Made by a program: the position numbers and the translations under genes. From the NCBI GenBank assembly GCA_036426205.1, contig WSYH01001245.1, positions 62,001-126,000 on the forward strand: a stretch of DNA of 64,000 nucleotides. The letters run 5' to 3'. Within the stretch, counting starts at the first letter, position 1, and every line of letters begins with the position of its first letter. Below are positions 57,931 to 64,000 of the stretch, in pieces. This DNA is from Ascaphus truei (taxonomy: Eukaryota; Chordata; Amphibia; Anura; Ascaphidae). Below the pieces are notes generated by a model. It was not told the DNA's origin and searched no databases. It worked only from the letters and a program-made list of their open reading frames with translations.

Positions 57931-58648
57931 AGTTACATAGTTTCATAGTAGATGAGGTTTGAAAAAAAGACATACGTCCATCAAGTTCAACCTATGCTTA
58001 AATTTAGACAACAGATACTTTTCCTATATCGATACTTACTATGTTGCTCCAAGAGAAGGCAACAAAAAAACCCCAGTGACATAGCAGTCCAATATTTCTC
58101 ATAAGGAGAAAATAAATAGCTTCAGACTCCAAGAATTGACATTCGGATACTCTCCTGGATCAACATCCTTTCCTGTTTACTTACAGTATTTGGTATATCC
58201 CTGTATACCTTTCTATCTACAAAGATGTCCAACCTTTTTTGAACAATCTATTGTATCTGCCATCACAGTCTCCATGGTTAATGAATGCCATTTTAACTGC
58301 GCTTACTGTAAGAAACCTTTCCTTTGCTGGTGGTGAAATCTCCCTTCCTCCAACCTTAGGGATGCCCCTCAGTTTCCTTGTACTGCCCACGGGATGAATA
58401 GTTCTTTTGAAAGCTCCTTGTACTGTCCTGAATATATTGTATATAGTTATCATATCCCTCTTAGACACCTCTTTTCTAATGTAAATAAATATAATTTAGC
58501 TAGCCTCTCCTCATAAGTTAACATTGTCCATCCCCTTTATTAATTTGGTGGCTCTTCTCTGCACTCTCTCTCTATTCCATAATGTCCTAAGGAGTGGTGT
58601 CAAAATTTACTTCTATTCAAGGTGTGGTCTTACTAATCTTTGTAATGG
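57931..58648 (-). mobile_element. Inverted CR1-like fragment, second copy
   Basis: It corresponds to 34151-34881, with additional single-base gaps. Confidence 0.78.
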
Positions 58649-58827
58649 TCGTTACACAGACAAGGTAAGATGGGCATAAAGGGTTAATGTATACCTGGAT
58701 CATCCACGGGGCCCCTAGTAGACAGAGGGGTACCTAGTACTCTCCCAGAGGGGGGGAGGAAACATGGGTTATTTTGTTTAAACAAAAATTATATTGAATT
58801 TTAGTTGTTATACACTGACTGAAGAAT

Positions 58828-59165
58828 GGAGTCTCTGGAGCTGAACCCAATTAATTTCAGCTTCTGGGGATTCCCTGCTTCCGGAAATACTTAACTCTGA
58901 ATTAGGGTGCCGGTAGCAGCTCTCTTTGGCTGCAAAGGATCATGTAATGGCCACTGTTCAAAAATGTTGCATCCTGCAAGCCAATAAGAAGCCGTGATGT
59001 CATTGATGTTTGCTTCTCATTGGCCCAATGTGATCCAAGAGCTTTAAACTTTAAAGCCCTGATTTCTCAGCCGCAGAGCTACCGGCATCTACTTCAGAGA
59101 TAAGTATCTCCAGAAGTTGGGGTCGCCATAACTGAAATCAATGGTATTCAGCTCCGGAACTCCCT
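58828..59165. mobile_element. Foldback element, second copy
   Basis: It corresponds to 35066-35402, with the same arms and spacer. Confidence 0.58.
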
Positions 59166-60595
59166 ACTTCATCCCCCTCCCCCCCTCCTCTGCGGGGATA
59201 GTCCTCTGGCAATGGTACAGCCACCTTGCGGTCCGCGGCTTGCCCCCAGTGCTGAAAACAATAAGGCTTGCTACATCTGTAAACGCAGATGCTAACAACA
59301 GGAAAACTTCATATATGGATCCAATTTATGTAATTATTTTCATCATAAACAGATACAAACTAGGGGATGCTTTTCCAGGTACAGGAGCAAGATTGTACCG
59401 TATAAGGATATCTTACTGTATTGGTTACATTTATCTAAACTAATAATGGATCTGATTTATTTCACGACTGACTGCTCTATGCAATGTAGGTGATGTTCCC
59501 CACAGCAATGCAATGATAAAAGAATGCACAAAACCTGTTTCATGCACTTAATGGTTTTTGGTTGATAAAAGATATTTCCTTGACAAATTTCCACACTGGA
59601 GGTAGACTGGGTTTATTTCCCTATGTGTATAAATAACTATCCAAAAAGCTCTTTCACTTCCATCATCATAGAGCACAATGTTGCAGAACAATTAACAATT
59701 AACCTATCTAAGAAAATAAGGCAATAATGAAATATAGATACCCACTGCTGTTTATGTTTAATGGCAAGAAGTTTCTCTATGTTGTAGCATTATTTAAGTT
59801 TTATAAATCATGTCCTAAAATATCAATTGTTAGTCCAAATTAAAAAGCTATCACCTAATTCTGAAGTACTCATTTATTTGGACTGTAATGGATGCACAGC
59901 CATTATTGTACACATGACGTTAAATAGGAGTGCTGGCTTTCTAGAATGGATAACAAACCTTTTCATATTTACAAAAGGAAAGAAAAACTAATGACATCAG
60001 ACCTCAGGGGCTTAAAGCTTCCAAATAATTTTTAAAATTGAATTATTTAGAACTTGGTGCCATAGAAACTGTCACGGTTTTTAAATGTATTCAGTGCATA
60101 CTTTGATCTGGAGTAAATTGGGTTATTTCTACAGCTCTTCAAACAAGAAAGAAGCGTTTCATGCGGTAACAACTACAAACAAATACAAACGAGAATAATA
60201 GGTAATACGTTAGATCTATACATGTCCGCAAACTGCTTCCTGTCTCACAGACTAAATACTTCATGTTAAACGGCAACTAAAAAAAAAAGAAATCATTGCA
60301 ATATTGGTAATGATTCATTATGTAGAAGTACAATCAATTATGGTGCCTACAAACAAGGAATGTATTAAAAGGGAAATTAAGTGATATGTAAAACAGCTGC
60401 AAAGAAATGATGCCAGAAAACAAGGCATTTGGTACAAGACGCTTGTACACCTACAAGTAGTATGATGGTCTCGTAAGAGCACAGCACAGCAGATCATTAG
60501 AACTGAGTGTATCAATCTCTTGTAAATTGCAGCATAACACCTTACATTCACTTTATAAGTTTGTTATATATTAAATTGTCAGTTTATATATTATA
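59166..60595. other. No recognised gene
   Basis: It corresponds to 35403-36875. The (TA)n before the LTR is shorter and interrupted here. Confidence 0.5.
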
Positions 60596-61287
60596 TGTAC
60601 GGATTTTCTGGACTGGCCTGACCCACCCATCTCATATTGGCCCCGTGGTCTAACCAGTCCCATTACAGTGTGATGTCTGGTTGTGCACTCTGTTGGCAAC
60701 AGGACTCCTGAGTCTCCCGCATGATGTTGTGTGGGGATGCCAACCCAGACAGGCGCTGAGGTAGTGTGCTGAGTCCTACCTAGATCCAGTGCAGCGCCTC
60801 CACCTCATCAGGATCCCGGCGTCTGCTTGGGGATGGTTCTGATGAGGAAACTCCTCTGTGGTGCTTCTCTCCATTGTTCAGCTGCTTCCCTCTGAAAGGT
60901 TCCTCATTTTTAATGGAGTTGCTTCCACCTTCCCTAAGAAGATTCACCAGTTCTTCTTCTGCCTTGTGCTGCCAACTCACAGCTGTGCATCAGACTACTG
61001 CAACAATGTTGAAGCACCTCCATGTGCCTCTTTACTGAACAGAGGCAAGCACAACAACAGGAACTCAACTAACTTTAGACATTGCTTGTCTATTCACCTA
61101 GGAACAGGCAACCTCTCTTGATGTCACTAACCGTGGACACCAGCATGTGTCACTTCTATGGGACATATGACACCTCACCAGGGTGTGAGGCAAACCTCCA
61201 TGATAACTACGGCATTCCTGCATACTTACCAGGTTTACTGCCAGCATGAGAAAGAGATATGTACACACAATTTTTACACATGGTACA
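60596..61287 (-). repeat. 3' LTR of the unknown-ORF element, second copy
   Basis: It shares the ~97-bp loss of 36876-37705, showing descent from the same insertion. Near its right end it has the native sequence (catactta, then actgccagcatgagaaag) also found in the 41373 LTR, not the G/T-rich segment of the first copy. Confidence 0.8.
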
Positions 61288-61489
61288 TTCTCCCCTGGGT
61301 GGAAACCCAACGTCCCGGCTGTGGGATCTAAATTTGCGGAACCTTCCTTCAGGTAGCACTGCAACATAACAACAACACCTTCAGTACATATCTTTTTCAT
61401 CACAATATATAACAGGATATCCTAACTTTAGATGATAACCAACCAGGATTACCCTGATGGAGTCCATTACTGGTACTACCCATACCCTC

Positions 61490-64000
61490 ATACGTGGCCT
61501 ACGCACAGCATGGTCCACTGGGCGTTAGAGCAGCAATGCCTGTAACCCTCTGGGTGGACACTTCTCATTAACCCGCCAGGATCCCAATCTTCTTCCCCTG
61601 ATCCTCCTCCTCATCATGCCATATTCCCCTATCCTCACCAGTGGAACCCATCTTAAACTCAATTTCTCCCTCCATGAGGGGCTCAGCGACATATGGGTAT
61701 TCCAGGCCATGCGAGTGTTTGTACTTGGCTATAATGAGCCCTCTCGGCCCGGCTGCTCCTAGTCAGCTCTGCGTTCCTGCCCTCCTGGCAACACCCATGA
61801 CAGGGGTCGTCTGTGTCCACGGGTCAGATAATTCCCAGGCCCATAGGCTCATATTATGCTGACTAATCTGAAACATTGTTCCTGCATCTCCCCCATCCTT
61901 TGGACCGGTGTAAATTCCCCCCCACCGCCCACCAATAGTCCCTACGTCCTCTTTCTGTAGTAAGAACCGTGTGCGGTCCATCCACCCACGTATCCTCAAA
62001 TAAGGGAGCCACCATCGGGTCTCTTACGTTCCTCAGACCCCCACTCAAGTGAGTCCCCCTCCTCTGTATCCCCCCAAGAAGATACCCCAGAGGTCCTTGA
62101 TGAAAGAGGCCTAGACCACCTCTCTTGTTTGGAGCTATCCTGAGACTTACTACGGCCACTCCTAGGTACCCATCGGACTCGATACTTTTCCCAAACTGCC
62201 CTCCACCCTCGACCCCCATCAGAGGCGTAGCTGTTCAGTCTCTCCCCAGTCCGTTCCTCACCGATTCCCTGGGACCCTTCCGACACTCCCAAACTGATGT
62301 GGACCCACGGGGAAAGGTGGACAGGGACAGGGCATTACCTAGGGCATGGGTTTGGGCATAAGGATGGGCAAATGTAGCCGCGGGGTTCCGACCCGCTCTC
62401 TGCCTTCGGATATCCCGTATCATTGCGAGGACTCTCGCTGGCTGAGCCTCACCTTCTCGGCTCTCCTCGCTGCCTGCCAGCTCTTTGTTGTCACAGGTGA
62501 TGGGAGCACTGCCCGATCGCGAGGCGTTGTGGTTCTCTTCTGGTCGTTCCGTACCTCCGCCGGAAGTGACGTCATCACCGGAACGGATACTCCGCCATTT
62601 GCGATGGATCCCCATGCGGGATCTCTTCTCCTCATCGACATTCGCCGCGAAAGTGATTGTTCTGCTCTCCGCTCCGCTTGGGCCTGGGCTAGCCTTCCTC
62701 TGCCATTGCCACCACCGGCGCCTGGGGAGGGTAAGAATGTATCTCACCGCTCCTCGGCTCGGGATGGAATCTTCTCCTCCTTCCGCGCTGTAAGTCACCA
62801 CGGCCGTGGGACTCCGCCGCTCCGGGTTGTCTCCACAGGCGATCTCGGCACCTCGAGACTCCGCTCCGCTGTGACACAGGTAAGTTGCTGGTTTTTTGCG
62901 CACCGCAGTAGTGGTCCGCCGGTAGGCGCATCACCACACGATGTCGGGCTTGCCTGCTCCTCGTCCGATGAAGCAGACTCCGACGCTAGTAGTGGCACTT
63001 CCGCAGGGAACCGACGGTGAGGTTCCAGGTTCTCACCGCGGTTTGTAGACCCCTTTCTCTTAGGCTCCGTTGCGATCATTAGGAGCGATCCCATTCTCCG
63101 GGATCAACTGGTTCGGTGCAGGCCGCACGCGGGCTTCAACCGTCACATGTGTGTCCGCTTCCCGCCTCCTCGGTCTGCCCAGGTACGAAGGGCTGCCTGG
63201 CCCCTAGGTAGTGTATGCCACATTGGGGACACCTTGCCGTGGTGCTAGCTTCTCCGCCGGGCGTAACCTGTACTGCGTGCACAGGCACCGCAATGTCCTT
63301 TGTCCCCATCTTGACTACCAGGAAGCCTCCTGGCAAATAGGGATATTGTCCATCTCGCTTTTGGTAGTGCTGGTTACAGGAGACACTTTGCACAGTGGTC
63401 CCTCCTGTTCACCAGCTCCTCGCAACTGTGGACAGGAAGCTCACATCCAGCTCCTCCTCAGACAACTCAGGTCTTGCCTGGCAGAGATGAGACCCCTCCC
63501 CCTGGTGAATATTTGGGAGGGTCCCACAAGTTAATTGGATGCTCCGGCACAGGGGCTGAACTTTTCACAGTCCTGGGGGGCGCTGCCCTCCGATTTCGCG
63601 CCCTTATCCCCAACAGGGTGGGGTTCCTCTTTTGCCGCCAATTCCAGCCGTTTTCTTTCAGCTGCCTTGCGTGCGAAGTACCCTTCCTTTTGCACACCAC
63701 TCAGCTGCCGGAACTACTTCAGGTATTGCGCCGTCGGCTCACCAGTTCTTGGCTCGCCGGATTCATGCCCACGGGGCACAATGGGAAACCACTCCCCCTG
63801 GTTAACATTAGGGGGAGTCCCATAGATTTATCGGGTGACCCGCACTGGGGCTGAGTGAGTCACTTCCATGACGGCGCGGCTGCAGCTTTCGCGCCATACC
63901 CCCATCAGGGCGGGGTTTCCCCGTTGGCGCCACTCCTGGCCACTCCCTGCAAGTCTTGCTTTGCAGAATTCTCTGCACTCGGCCCAGTGGCCTCCCGGGG
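61490..64000 (-). pseudogene. Unknown LTR-element ORF, second copy, broken and cut by window end
   Basis: It corresponds to 37909 to about 40490. The C-terminal Trp-rich region, CPQCG motif and HPINLWD modules are all recognisable, but in alternating frames. The stop codon region is altered (cctcatacg against cctcttacg). The start codon and 5' LTR lie beyond the window. Confidence 0.78.

Larger units (their letters stand above)
43117..64000 (+). repeat. Second, indel-rich copy of 12266-40490
   Basis: Element order and orientation match the first copy throughout: L2-like LINE, CR1 tail, L1-like LINE, solo LTRs, inverted CR1, foldback, and the unknown-ORF LTR element. Offsets are about 30.9 kb before the L1 inter-ORF region and about 23.8 kb after it, because the 7.8 kb nest is absent. 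Differences are mostly one-base gaps or insertions, evenly spread over old and young elements. The copy runs off the window end. Confidence 0.9.

Noticed and set aside
43117..64000. Many short ORFs and apparent new frames in the second copy
   Set aside because: They arise from single-base indels in sequence whose first copy is open in one frame; they are treated as fragments of the parent genes.
13009..64000. CRISPR array or bacterial-type operon
   Set aside because: Repeats present are dispersed retroelement sequences and microsatellites; there is no regular repeat-spacer array and the content is vertebrate.

Overview
This is vertebrate nuclear DNA, most likely from an amphibian (frog-like) genome. 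It is almost entirely transposable elements: L2-like, CR1-like and L1-like LINEs, a Ty3/gypsy element with integrase coded upstream of reverse transcriptase, solo LTRs, foldback elements and AT microsatellites. No host gene can be named. The only host-exon candidate is a 73-codon open stretch ending at a perfect splice donor (11252-11470). The species assignment is inference from repeat content.

Layout. 1-9270: no recognised gene; one possible terminal-inverted-repeat element (1380-1631), low-complexity tracts, and a 0.9 kb cassette present twice (7450-8860) with a degenerate minisatellite. 9277-10122: a solo LTR with a 6-bp target duplication. 13275-32345: a nest of insertions. An L2-like LINE is split by a CR1-like 3' fragment; that is split by a full-length L1-like LINE (both ORFs open, 20-bp target duplication); between the L1 ORFs lies a fragment of an unfamiliar LTR element; that fragment is split by a 6.2 kb gypsy element with 1.12 kb LTRs and a 5-bp target duplication. 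A 1.55 kb solo LTR also sits in the L2 tail. 32471-33224: another solo LTR. 34151-34881: a CR1 fragment in the opposite orientation. 35066-35402: a foldback element.

36876-42166 is the most unusual unit. It is a complete minus-strand LTR element with both LTRs, a tRNA-Thr-like primer site and a polypurine tract. Its only long ORF (37909-40836, 975 codons) has no reverse transcriptase, protease, integrase or zinc knuckle that I recognise, but has a duplicated ~49-residue module and a CxC...CxxC zinc-ribbon-like motif. A diverged relative of the same ORF lies at 17348-17719, so it is a family.

From about 43117 to the window end the sequence repeats 12266 to ~40490 in the same order, but with a single-base insertion or deletion every few tens of bases in every element, including the L1 ORFs that are open in the first copy. 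That pattern is typical of unpolished long-read sequence. Yet the second copy lacks the 7.8 kb LTR-element nest at 17240-25047 (it has 0.7 kb of other sequence there) and has a different segment in one LTR. It is therefore probably the other haplotype, or a true duplicate, in raw-read quality. Broken reading frames right of ~41200 should not be read as biology.
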